From the NCBI GenBank assembly GCA_037389465.1, contig JAZARR010000146.1, forward strand, positions 3,814,001 to 3,878,000: a stretch of DNA of 64,000 bases. Reading direction: 5' to 3'. The notes under the pieces are model-generated. The model ran no database searches, was not told where the DNA came from, and saw only the letters and a list, made by a program, of their open reading frames with translations. The stretch's first letter is position 1; the number at the start of each line of letters is the position of its first letter. Source of the DNA: Baylisascaris procyonis. Lineage: Eukaryota; Nematoda; Chromadorea; Rhabditida; Ascarididae. Below are positions 48,965 through 59,732 of this stretch, one piece after another. The position numbers and the translations under genes were made by a program.

Positions 48965-51900
48965 CTGAAATCGCGTAGACTTTTTATTATACAATCGAGA
49001 ATTTTACAATAGTATACTATTTGATTACCATATCTTTTAAATATGAAGCAATGTAAAGAGTAGCGTTCATAATGCAAATATCATGCGGGCATTTTTTTCA
49101 TCCACCAACATTGTGCCAGATAATTTCAGCTCAAGAAAAAACAGCCGCAAATCCAATCCTCCAAAAAAAAAAACGAAACTGATAATCGCCCGTATTTCAC
49201 TTCCGTTTTTCATGTGCGCAAAGAAAGGCCATTGAAAGGATTTCAACTTGTAACAATTAATGCCTGAGAAAGTGCAAAGAATATATACGAAAGAAATATG
49301 CAAAAAAAAGGATCTTCAAGGAGCAAATCCTCAAATTCTTTATGCGTTACCTGAATTGCACTTCTGACATCGGCAGTAAGCGAAAGAGTAAGCGAATCGG
49401 CATAACTGATACAGTAGAATAAAGTGAGATGAGTTAAGACGCCGAAGACAATCAATAAAAAGAACGTAACAATGAATGACATCGATGCGCTCGCAAATAA
49501 GAACATAACACCGCCATGAAGTTCGTCCTAAAATTAGGGTTTTTGACACTCTTCGAGAACAGATGATCTATAGAAGCAGGTCTCTTCATTCATTCATTAC
49601 GCCACAGTGCCTATATATAAAATGAACCATACTCGTACTAATATTGTACCACAAGCTGCATAGTGCTATAATGAGAAATCTTCAACGAATTATGAAAACA
49701 TTCGACAAGGATGATAGGCTGAACAACGATTCCAATAAATAAACAAACAAATAAAGTATCAAGAATTGCACAGTAGCGCTGTCTGTTGCAACTTACTGAA
49801 CCCCTAAACACCAAATCCGAAATACGTACTGATATTCGACAGAAAAGATAGCGAATTCTCCAGAAGACAGCAGCAGCTATGGATCGAAAGTTGCCACTTA
49901 AAGTACACAAGTGGTTGGTAGGTTAAAGGACGACGATATTTTAACTCCTATATATGCCAAACAACAGTGAGGTTAAACTTTTGCCACCCACGTAACCACT
50001 AATGAAACCACATTTGTGGCAATCAAGAGAACTGTGGTTGAAACACCATTCTTCGCTGACTTGCTAGCTTAATTCCATGAAAACTTGTCCTAGAAACGGA
50101 AGCAATATCAACTGCATCGACTACAAATGACAATACCGCATTAAAGTATTGTTTTAATATTAAAACACCGTGACAGCACTGTTATTTTGGCTTTCACTAA
50201 CAATTTAAAAGTGATGAGTAAACATTTACAATCGAACAGGAGCTTTTTTAACTCTTCCTTAATTCATTTCTAATAAAGCAATCATGTTTAATCACTCATA
50301 TTTCATGGCATAGTGCTACGATTTCAAACTGCTCAGCTGAAACATTGGCACAAAAAAAGGTTTTCAAAGAACGCCTTTTCAGAAACATGCTATGACCATA
50401 TCGGCAGCAAAACTAACTGCATAAAATATAACTGCGATATACGTGTGCATGATTTAGCATAAATTTATCTGCGTCGATCTTCGATATAACACCATTTGGG
50501 AATTTTTGATTGAACAAGACAAATCGAAAGTAAATAGAGCTGACCTCTTAATTTCTTTTAAGTTTTTAAATCTATTAACTGAAAATAAACAAAATAATAT
50601 ACCTCGAAGAAATCGGCAATTAAAAAAAATACAAGCGCATTGAAACTATTCACATAGAGTAAATCAAGTGGGGAATAGTTTAGCGCGAGATTCTCTAGTT
50701 GAACAAATGAGGCTGCGTTCATGATTAGTGTAGCCAATCCGAAGAGGTACGACCAACGTTCCCACATAAATTCGAAAATATCTGTAAGAGTGTTCAATAA
50801 ACACGATACGCTTTAAGTCGACGACAAATTAAGCTTGCTTAGTTTTCAAAAATACTCGTAAAATTCAAAAGCATAAAACGATTAAATTAAAGAAAGTCAC
50901 CTTCATTCCGATGAAAATTTTTGCCACTAGTTTTCTAGGTGTAAATAAAACAAATTCTGGTCGATGCAACGTATAATTTCAAAAATTTCTCACTATTCAT
51001 TATGAAATACACGAATAAACGACGCGGAATTTTCACCTTTCTTATAACACAAAAGAAACATGAAAATATGCGCATATCGACTTGAGGGAATTTTTACGTA
51101 AACCAATAAATAAAGCAAGACAAAAACTGTGAAGTAATTGTGTATTCGCGAGTCGTATAGTCGCATACTATTATTAGATTTGAGCATATATATAATGCAA
51201 CATCTTATACACTGTAATGCAACATCTTATAGTAGCTTTTTAAATAGTACTGTATAAATATGTAGCAAACGCGCGTAATAGGACAAGCGTTGATATCACT
51301 GTACATTGCTAACATTGAGGTATATTGTATTACTGAATACTAGTGCATACTGTATTACTAAATACTAGTGTAAGTATTATTGCAGAATAAAATATTGACA
51401 ATACGTGCTATCTCATTTCGTGATTCAACGCGATTTCCGAGTACTTTAAAAGTATTAGTATTACAGCATCATCACACATTATGCAATGCTATGCGCATCC
51501 CATTTCAGAGTGCTTTTACAATATGCCACCAATAATAAAATAATCTCTACTGTTCGTTATGAAATAAACAAATAAATCTGATGAAATAAAAAAAGAATCG
51601 AACTTACTTGTAAGGGAAGATCCAACACAGAGAATGAAAACGAGAAGAAGAAATGAATAGGATGGAATTGGACGACGAGAAATAAAATTGCTGAAGAAAA
51701 TCACTGCGATTGGGCAAAAGCATTTCACCGATGCAAACATTGGCATTGATGCACCCTCAATTGCGTTCATTGAGATATACGACGCGAATGTGTATAGAAA
51801 CGATGGCAAGAACATCTCTCTACCTCGTTCTAATGTATATGATTGAATATGAAGTATTTTAAAGAACCTGAAAGTTCGATGCGGTCATCAACTGAAACAA

Positions 51901-53476
51901 TGATTACCAATCGCATAACCATCTGCTTTATATTATCACTCAGCAACAGTTAATCGCATATTCATATTAAAGACACATGGGAAGCAGAGAGGAAGGGATG
52001 CAACGGCAGGAGGGGAGGCAGAGCAGGAAGAGAGAAAGAAAGGGGAAGAGGGATAGGGAAGCATGGAGGGGAGGGGAGAAAGAGGAAGGGGTAAGATGGA
52101 GAAGGGAAGGTGAGAAGGAGCGGGTGATGATACGAGGCACGAAATCAGCTCACGTACAAATAAGATCGCTTTTTACGAAAACTCAAAGTGGGAGATATCT
52201 GAATTGGAAACTAAATTTTACTCACTTAAAAAATGAACAAACAAAAGAAAATAGAAAAAGAACACGATGACCGAATAAAACTTTCAATTTGGAATGATTT
52301 TATTCGAAATTGTGCTCATATTTTATCGTTAGAAGTAAGAAGAATGTTTGCATCTCGAGCCAAATAGTAAACGGTCAGTCCTTAAAATTATGCCCCTACA
52401 TAATAAAAGTTGTCTGCAATAACAAAAAGAATTGATCTAGAAACGAAAAGAATTTCAACTCATTTGATGATAAGCGCTTGCTTAATGCACTCAAATAAAC
52501 GAACGTTCCTTTTTGAGGTTTTATTGTAATGTAACGACTGTTCCAATAATGTTGTGATCGTCGATTTATTCGATGAAATTTAAAGAGTTTCCCTGCGCTT
52601 CTCTCCCCTCGAAGACCAGAAACTGCTCTTATATACGAAATAAATCAAAAAAAAAAGATGAATTCTTTTGAATCCTTTTAATCATAGAATAGCATTTATT
52701 AGATGAACCTTTTAAATAGATGCAGACAATACAGACAATATACTTAAAGAGATTAATTAAAAAATTCCTCACAATAGAAGTAGAACTAAACTCGTGCGAT
52801 ATATTTGAAACCAAAAATCTTTTAAACTGACTCTCGAAATTAGTACTGCAATTGCAAAGTCACACCTCAATATTGATAGCGATTTGCATATTGCGATAGA
52901 AATAACGTACCTGGTGAGTTCGAGAATGATTAATGTTGCTGCCACTTGCGCCAAACTGATAAAAATTGGGAAGTCGAAGAATAGTTTCATTGCGACGATA
53001 CGTCGCAATAGTGATGCGAACAACGATGACACGCCATATGCGATCACACTGGAAAATGTATTTAACTAGAACGCACCTTCAACGAGGCACCTCTTCACAT
53101 GACATATCGAAAAATTGAAAATACTCTTTCTTGAATGTTATTACCAATCAGATGTCGATATGAGAGCTACTAATTAGTATACAAATTAACGCCTAATGGC
53201 ATCCGCTTCAATATCTCTATAGATGCCCTACTGAAAGGACGTCTCGCATAGGTGCCCTATTGAAAGAATGAAAGAAATCCCCTTCTTCGTCTCGCCTAGG
53301 TCAGAAAAAAACTTAGACAAGAAATTCTGTCCGATCCGGCTTTATCTTAGAGCCTACTAGGTGGGGAATCTTTATCTATGTTATTCACGAGGGGTTTTCG
53401 AGAACGTATACTTCCATTTCTCCATTGAAGCGTACCACGGGATTCTTTGCTCTTCCACCCTTGCTGGATTGGCCAT
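48806..53476 (-). CDS. SLC35D-like nucleotide-sugar transporter, spliced, complete
   Basis: Six exons (53412-53476, 52911-53048, 51608-51867, 50603-50781, 49351-49527, 48806-48964) join in phase to about 325 residues ending at TAG 48806-48808. The protein is a string of hydrophobic segments (8-10 membrane spans) like the drug/metabolite transporter fold. Similarity to SLC35D1/D2 and worm SQV-7 is seen at YGVSSLFASLL, FLPSFLYTF...ASMPMFASVK, the NxxSFNAL region and the final IYYDIIPGISNIIGIL. Family members exchange UDP-sugars for UMP across Golgi or ER membranes. Identity is moderate, so substrate and exact orthology are open. Length fits the family. The first exon is the least certain part. 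Confidence 0.8.
49351..49527 (-). CDS. transporter exon 5
   Basis: 59 codons: MFLFASASMSFIVTFFLLIV, then LTHLTLFYCISYADSLTLSL and TADVRSAIQ, equivalent to the family's STVLCSYYNSALTTAVVGAIKN helix pair. Acceptor ATTTTAG, donor CAG|GTAACGC. Confidence 0.86.
50603..50781 (-). CDS. transporter exon 4
   Basis: 59 codons: WSYLFGLATLIMNAASFVQL and LLYVNSFNALVFFLIADFFE, matching GYIFVFLNDIFTAANGVY...LFYNACFMIIPTL. Acceptor CTTACAG, donor GAG|GTATATTA. Confidence 0.86.
51193..51370 (+). repeat. two short tandem repeats in a transporter intron
   Basis: TAATGCAACATCTTATA at 51193-51209 and 51215-51231 (22-bp period), and TGTATTACTRAATACTAGTG at 51326-51345 and 51351-51370 (25-bp period). Confidence 0.85.
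51608..51867 (-). CDS. transporter exon 3
   Basis: 86 codons with FLPSFLYTFASYISMNAIEG, ASMPMFASVKCFCPIAVIFF and SFLLLVFILCVGSSL. The LPMF-type motif preceding a basic residue is typical of SLC35D. Acceptor CTTTCAG, donor ACAA|GTAAGTTC. Confidence 0.87.
51977..52130 (+). repeat. G-rich homopurine tract in a transporter intron
   Basis: About 150 bp almost entirely A/G on the plus strand, rich in GGGG and AGGGGAGGGGAG, so strongly polypyrimidine on the transcribed RNA's strand. It lies between transporter exons 2 and 3. Confidence 0.8.
52911..53048 (-). CDS. transporter exon 2
   Basis: Encodes VIAYGVSSLFASLLRRIVAM then FPIFISLAQVAATLIILEL, the first two membrane helices (compare LFYGLSSFLIVVVNK...SLCVGLGQMVATV). 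Acceptor ATTTTCCAG, donor CCAG|GTACGTT. Confidence 0.85.
53412..53476 (-). CDS. probable first exon of the SLC35D-like gene
   Basis: ATG at 53476 in a good context (AAATGGCC), 21 codons MANPARVEEQRIPWYASMEK then W, ending phase 2 at GGAA|GTATACG, which matches the next exon. Short hydrophilic N-terminus as in the family. Supported by phase and total length only. Confidence 0.5.
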
Positions 53477-53735
53477 TTCTAGTTTGACAAAAAGTTCATT
53501 CTTTTAGATTCACGCTTTCAAGAACTTCTTTCAGTGGAGTTTGTTGGGGATTGGAGATATTTTGAATATGGGCACTGCAAACTGACCTGCCAAGCGAACC
53601 TTTACGCAAGAACAAAGAAGCGAAATTTTCGATTTTAAAGGCAAGATTATCAGTGTCAAGAGTGTCTCAAGGTGCATACCCTGCAAAGCTTTTAGTAGCG
53701 ATTGGAAGGATGTCTGCTAGACCTCTTAAGAGGAA

Positions 53736-54323
53736 TCAATCTTGAAATGAACTACGTAGACGTGTCTGTAAACCAAATGTTTGTGGGAATGAACATCTGT
53801 AACTCCTTTTACTACGTGGCTTCAACAAATTGGATTCGAAAGAAATGCGAGGAAAGAGGAATGATTTCGGCTCGTTTAAAGCAGAAACAGCGAATAACAA
53901 AAGAAGGAACCTTGAGCAATGAAGTGCTGTTGTTTGAGGGAGTCGGCTGTCCATGAGGAGTGAACAACTAAGCGTACTGTCGGCGTGAATGTGGCGGGTA
54001 GGATGTGATGATGAGAGGGTAGTTCGCATTATGTTGCCACTAGAATTCCTCCTATCTGCCTGCGTATCGCAGCCCATTCGACGATCATATCTCTCATTGT
54101 TCGATTTCGCACTTTCAGAAGGGCATCCCAAATATGGATACGCATCAATAAGACAGACAAAATTCATATTTCTGCATCCGAAGAGATCGGCGTAAACTCT
54201 CAAAAATACATTGAGATAATATTTGACAGTCACTTGAAGAAAAACTATAGCCAGCATGGACGGCGTTTGAAAAACTTTCAGTGCAACGAAATATTTCTCA
54301 ATGAAGGAAGAAGGGAGAGGCAC
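53736..54323 (-). CDS. long open frame of unknown status (195 codons)
   Basis: Longest uninterrupted ATG-started frame in the window: MPLPSSFIEKYFVALKVFQT at the start, a hydrophobic stretch MLAIVFLQVTVKYYL near residue 24, then Ser/Arg-rich sequence. I recognise no domain. It lies upstream of the transporter gene and has shorter open frames on the other strand. It may be a single-exon orphan gene, a decayed element or chance. Confidence 0.18.
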   Translation of the reverse strand: MPLPSSFIEKYFVALKVFQTPSMLAIVFLQVTVKYYLNVFLRVYADLFGCRNMNFVCLIDAYPYLGCPSESAKSNNERYDRRMGCDTQADRRNSSGNIMRTTLSSSHPTRHIHADSTLSCSLLMDSRLPQTTALHCSRFLLLLFAVSALNEPKSFLFPRISFESNLLKPRSKRSYRCSFPQTFGLQTRLRSSFQD

Positions 54324-56641
54324 TTCTTAAGAGAGCTATATTTCATCCGTTTAAAGAAAGCCAACAAACGAAATGAGCTTTGATAAGAAAGTGAGGGAAA
54401 TTTCACATAAGAACAAAGAAAGATAAAGATCTTTTACAAATTCAAATGCCCCTCATATCTTTTTTCAAATAAGATGAAAAACGATGTTGTTAATTAGAAC
54501 CAAAGGAGAGAGATCGTCTTATGTTGCTCGATGAATGGACGATCACTTCCGTACTTCAAAAACTGGACCATCAATCGTATTAAAGCAACTGACAAAAACG
54601 ATGTAAGCATAAAATATCTTTGCAAACGACACAAGCAAATGTCATTAAACTCTCGAAAAGGGATAATATTATTGGTCGCCATATATTGCGTTGATACTGA
54701 ATTGATGACTAAAACGATAGAATTAATAAAGAAAAATGGTTGAAGTGCCTACTCATTTTCTACACAAAACTGTACTCTTTTAAATAAAATAATGGGAAAT
54801 AAGGAGTTGCAAGTAATGCTGTAAACTTTGAAAAGGCTAATAGATGAGAAGAAGAGCAGAGTTGAAGGCTATCCCAACTTTTTACGAAGGCAGCTTTTTT
54901 CACAATCACTGAACAGCAATTATAAAAAGTGAATTTAGAAAAGAATTTACAATAAAGTAAAAATTTGTATCCGCAGTAAAAAATTGGCAAATTCGGCAAA
55001 TCGACCATTTCGACCAACTTGACCGCAAATTCATTAAGTGAGATCGATATTACTGGTAATGTTACATATGATATTATATAACAGACATTTCAGAACAGAG
55101 AAATTGACATGAAAAAGAAAAATTTTCAAAACCGTAGATTTGTAGAACTTTTATTTAAGCATGAGATCATAAAACTAGAAGCCGTAAACATCGACTGAAT
55201 CGTGAATTAACCCTACAATAAGAGCTAAAAAATAGAGACGTTATACTGCTTAATAGATCATTAAGCAGGTGAAAAACAATTGGTGCTCTTGTTTGTAGCA
55301 GATATGGTTCATACAACAACTTAATCTTCATAAGGACAATTGAAGGATGAGGACGCTATTCGAGTCACCTTCTGACTAAAACTGATTAGATGGAAGTGAA
55401 AAATGGATGTTATATCTTTCAAACAATTCTAGTTATTCTTTGCAGAAGTCAGCATTCAGGCTTACTTATTATAGCGTAACTTATTACAATGTAATAATCA
55501 AAACGTGACTATGTTATAAGCGAATCCTAATAAACAATATAACTGAGGATATTATATTACCTACAGGGGTGATGATTATAACTGCTTTGTTAAGTGCACG
55601 ACTTCATATATCGTGATGCAAAGAAGCTAATGATTTTCTCGCTAAACAATGTTTAAATATTTCAATTGAGCATAGACAACCGTCATCAGCTAATTGCAAG
55701 AGAGAGGGAAGCACAAATTCAGGAATTTTCTAACGATGAACCTTTACCATGCGATAAACAAAGATTGCACGGAAATAAGAATTTTTCAAACAAGCATAAT
55801 AGAGAATTGAAATCTGCAGAAATTTCAAAGAAGATTTGGAAGGAAACGTATAATTTCCGACAGGTTTTTCAGTTGTGTTAATACAACTAAATGGCCATAG
55901 TTGATCAGATCCGATTTACCAGAATATAACAATAAATCTATGCCAAAGATTGCGTGATTGCAATTCTTGGCCAGAAATTACAAGGCTGTAAATCTTGACC
56001 GAAAACCGCACAGCTGCGATTTCCAGCCTAAAATTATGAGGCCGTCGATTTTGGCCAAAATATTGAGACCCAATGTTTTCAGAAAGCCACAGAGCGTGCG
56101 AATGTAATGGAAAAACGCTAGATCAATTACATCGGATGCATTCAACAATGCTATCCAGGTTGATTTGAAATTCATTTGCAGTCAATCATTACGCCTGGCT
56201 CAAAAAACTTTATACAAAAACTTTATATATGCAGTATAGATTATCCACTCACAGCCTCATCAGAGATGTGTCTTGTTACAAGAAACAGAACTCCATTATC
56301 AGCACAATGATTGTGTAAGCAACCGAACGATGCTCACCATTCCACTCCATTCCCCCATTCTAAACGAGACGATGTTTTCGAACGTATCCTTACTTCAAAA
56401 TTGGCGGGGACTTGTTCTTTACGGCTAGCTGAAGCCTGATCTTATTTTACAGTCAGTGAATGAACGGAGCAGTAGAACGTTGGGGGGAAACTAATGAAAC
56501 GTGGAACCTCCCTATTCAAGTGAACGGAATGAAGGTGAAAAAGTTCTTAAATGGCATTTTTAATCAATAAAACAATCATGAAATATATGGCAACACTGTA
56601 AATAAACCACCCGATTTTTATGACATTTTGTTTTTCGCTTA

Positions 56642-56695
56642 GGTCAATTTCAATACAGATTCCATCTTGCGATGGAATCTGTATTGAAATTGACC
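56642..56695. repeat. perfect inverted repeat (25-bp arms, 4-nt loop)
   Basis: Left arm 56642-56666 starts GGTCAATTTC and ends TTCCATC; loop TTGC (56667-56670); right arm 56671-56695 is its exact reverse complement. No extension beyond the arms. RNA from either strand would fold into a mismatch-free hairpin. Confidence 0.95.
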
Positions 56696-56859
56696 CATTA
56701 CAGGGCGATTCCTTGAGTTTTCACATATTTCATATCACTAACAGAGTTACACGCTCTCACTTAAATAGTATTCCACTTCTGAATAACCGAGTTTTTCCAA
56801 AGAAATCAAATATTTCTTGAAATCCGCCCACCAAAAAAGAAGAATAGTTTCAAAAGGCT

Positions 56860-57328
56860 TGTAATGAAGATCAGTCGGCTATAGATTCAGCGGGAGTGGC
56901 GCGCCTTGCAAGGCAAGTCAAAGAAAGTCAAGAACATATAGGTAAACCAAACAACTGCCCAGCATGTATCGTCAGGCTAGCCTGCGGCAGAATCGCGAGG
57001 ATATAAAAGAGGTTGATGTGCTCATGTATTCGTCCCAGCTTCTAGACTGGTCCTAAGCCCGAATGGGTCTACGTGTGGCCGTGAGCGCGCGGGGTGATCG
57101 ACGGCAATGTGAAATTCAGCGGGTGCGACTGCGGGATCCTACCGACGATTGAAGCCATCCTTGTGAACGATTCCCTATTTATTTGTCATGTTATTGTATA
57201 AATGTGATCAACAGTGCGTCCATACGCCTGTGCCGTCTCACAGTTTACTCGACCGCATCTCGACAGAGGGTGCAGATCATCAAGGAGACCTGGACGACTA
57301 TACTAGCCAAGGGGAGCTGACCCTTACA
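56860..57328 (+). mobile_element. solo LTR of a retrotransposon, copy 2
   Basis: Same family, orientation and length (469 bp, TGTA...TACA) as copy 1. Flanks GGCT and AGCT could be a decayed 4-bp target duplication. TATAAAA at 57002. From about 57018 to the end it differs from copy 1 at roughly a dozen positions in 310; the first 155 bases are far more diverged. Open frame 57188-57376 runs through it and is not a gene. Confidence 0.75.
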
Positions 57329-58851
57329 AGCTTATTTCATAGGGTCGGTAAGGTTTTTTGTACAAAGGAAGAGTGAAAATGCGCGCATATAGTGAGTTTA
57401 TTGATGAGAAAGACAAACAAACTTCCAAGCTGAGTATATCATTCTGGGAAATTCAAACAAGCAATAAATCAACACATCCACAAAGAAACACAAGAACAAA
57501 CGAACCGCACACCTGAAGCTCTCAAACGCTACTAAGCAGAAGTGTTCGAGGCAAAGCGTTTCCCACAAAAGTGCATCAAAAACTTCTCTTTAGACCAAAA
57601 ACCATAAATACCCTTACTGACAGATCTAAGTCATAAAGCTTCGAACCACGCAACAATTATATGACAGTGAACTGTTTTCCCGCTCAAGGACAAATACCCA
57701 CTTTCATTCGTTTGGGCAAAGCCTGAAAAATAGCACAAATAGTTCGCCAACCACCACAGAGACACAGGATTTTTACGCGCCGCTGCAATGGGACAGCAGG
57801 ATCGGCGCTGCGATGACGCCTTACTAGAGTTACATTGTTTGAAGAAGGCAGTATAGGTAATACGCCACCTAAGGGTATCGCAATAATTTGGAAAGTACAT
57901 AGCTGTTGAAAAATATAAATTTGTTTGCTTTCATGAGCGGAACAGAACAATTACCATACTAAAGCCTGACATCTCAAATGCTAAATTATTAGCGAAAATA
58001 TAAAAGAAATGGTGCCAGGAATGCTAGACGAAGAAAAAAAGTCTTGTTTGAAAACTCAACGATGGGCTACAATTAACGTTTTGATGCAATAAAATACGCT
58101 CAATAAATAAAAATAAAACCTCCATAAAATGACTTTGAAATGTACAATGTAAATTAACAGCGTTCTCAATTCTGATAAATAAACAAATATTTGGGGATAA
58201 AACATACGAAAATAAAAACAACAAATGGAAAAAAATTGAGAGATGATAATAAGAAACAAACATTACCACAAGAGAAGGAAAGCAGTTAATATCACAGTGA
58301 GCATAAAAATTTTAACCCGAAACGGATTTTAAAAAACATAATCAACGAACGATTCGCACGCAAATCGTTTATGTAAAACAACTCACATATGGTGACAAAT
58401 GAAAATTAAGGACGTTTTCGTCAGTTCCACCTCCTCGCTCTATTCCCTAGCTTTTTTTCATTTATGCTAAATTTGTGGACCATATTCAACCACGAACATA
58501 TCGAGAAGGCATCCCGAAAGCAAAAAATGTGAAAACTTCCCCAATCATTTTTTGGGGGAGAGGGGAAAGGGGGGGGAAGACGACAGCTATGTGGGAAAAC
58601 GTTACAAGTTGCAGGATCATTTTCTATCGAAGAATGGCGACGATGTAACTGAAATGCCAAAAACTTCTAGCCTCTAAATGAAAAGTCAGCTGTATATGCG
58701 TCTTTGGTAAATATTCATTGAAAAACACAATAATTACCGCGAAACGCATCGAAACTAAGTAAAACAAAACAAAAGACGAAAATACTTCTGAAAGAAATTG
58801 CGGGTACACTTCAGCATGCAGTCTCAATATAGAAAACCACTGCTACCATAC

Positions 58852-58855
<4 letters not shown>

Positions 58856-58898
<43 letters not shown>
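58856..58898. repeat. (AC)n microsatellite
   Basis: About 20 uninterrupted AC units, in the intergenic region below BTAF1. Confidence 0.98.
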
Positions 58899-58905
<7 letters not shown>

Positions 58906-59657
58906 TGTATTTGCGCTGGTCAGTAACTTCATAGTAATAGTAACCGCACAGTTCATGCGCATTATTCCAATTGCTAGCATAAAGATGCATGCGTTGGTAC
59001 CGTAGGGACGTCTCAATAAAATTATTATCAACATCTTTAAAGTCGGAAGTTGTTATACATTTGCCGGCTGATCGCTCTCACTGGTTGTTTGAATCAGGTC
59101 TGCTAACCTCGATTTCAGCGAGACTACTCTCAGATTAGCCATAAAACTAGTTCTTACAATGACTGTTTCGCTGCTGGCAGTTTGTCGACTCACATAAGCC
59201 GTTCACTGAAGAAGTTATAAAGACGAAGTGAGGTGTTAGTAGTGACGTCGAATCTGTTTTGCCGTTAGTGTGTTAGATGGTGAAAGCATATCTGAAGATT
59301 TTCGTCGTTTTAGACGTCTCAAAGCTGCGCTTTCTTCTGATTCCATCGCAATATTCACCACGTTAAACCGATCATACTGAAACAAAAAGATCACTAACGA
59401 ATCTCATATAAACAGGATGGATTCGCTCCTGCGAAACGTTCCTAATAAGTTCTTTGTTTTCATTAGTAACCCATACAGTTCGATCAATCACGGTGGAGAA
59501 TGCGGTGTTTGCTTTCAAATATAATTTTACATTTAAGATGACAGCATGGATGAGAACCCTCAGAAAGTTTGGCTCATTTCGGTGCATCTTTAGGTTTGCT
59601 TTTCAATAGCGAAAGAAAATATCTCTCCTAAAAATAAAAAATTAACTGACTAACCGC

Positions 59658-59732
59658 TCAGAATGCAAGTATGGCCGTATCTGGATATTTGCGCTTCTCG
59701 AAGAGATCAACGGACACAGTAAGACTGGTAGA
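59658..59732 (-). CDS. btf-1: probable last BTAF1 exon
   Basis: Phase-0 acceptor TTTTTCTGCAAG followed by 24 codons (STSLTVSVDLFEKRKYPDTA...) and TGA at 59658-59660. An acceptor 12 bases upstream (exon end 59744) would add FFCK. The end is hydrophilic and about as long as the human tail, but sequence identity is too low for certainty. Confidence 0.5.
   Translation of the reverse strand, partial: STSLTVSVDLFEKRKYPDTAILAF

Larger units (their letters stand above)
53477..59657. other. intergenic region between transporter and BTAF1
   Basis: About 6.2 kb. Contains a 195-codon open frame (53736-54323), a perfect hairpin (56642-56695), one solo LTR (56860-57328), a G run (58569-58576) and an (AC)n microsatellite (58856-58898). 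The rest is AT-rich with no recognisable gene. Confidence 0.6.

Noticed and set aside
57188..57376. 62-codon frame MLLYKCDQQCVHTPVP...
   Set aside because: It runs through the 3' part of solo LTR copy 2 and into flanking DNA.
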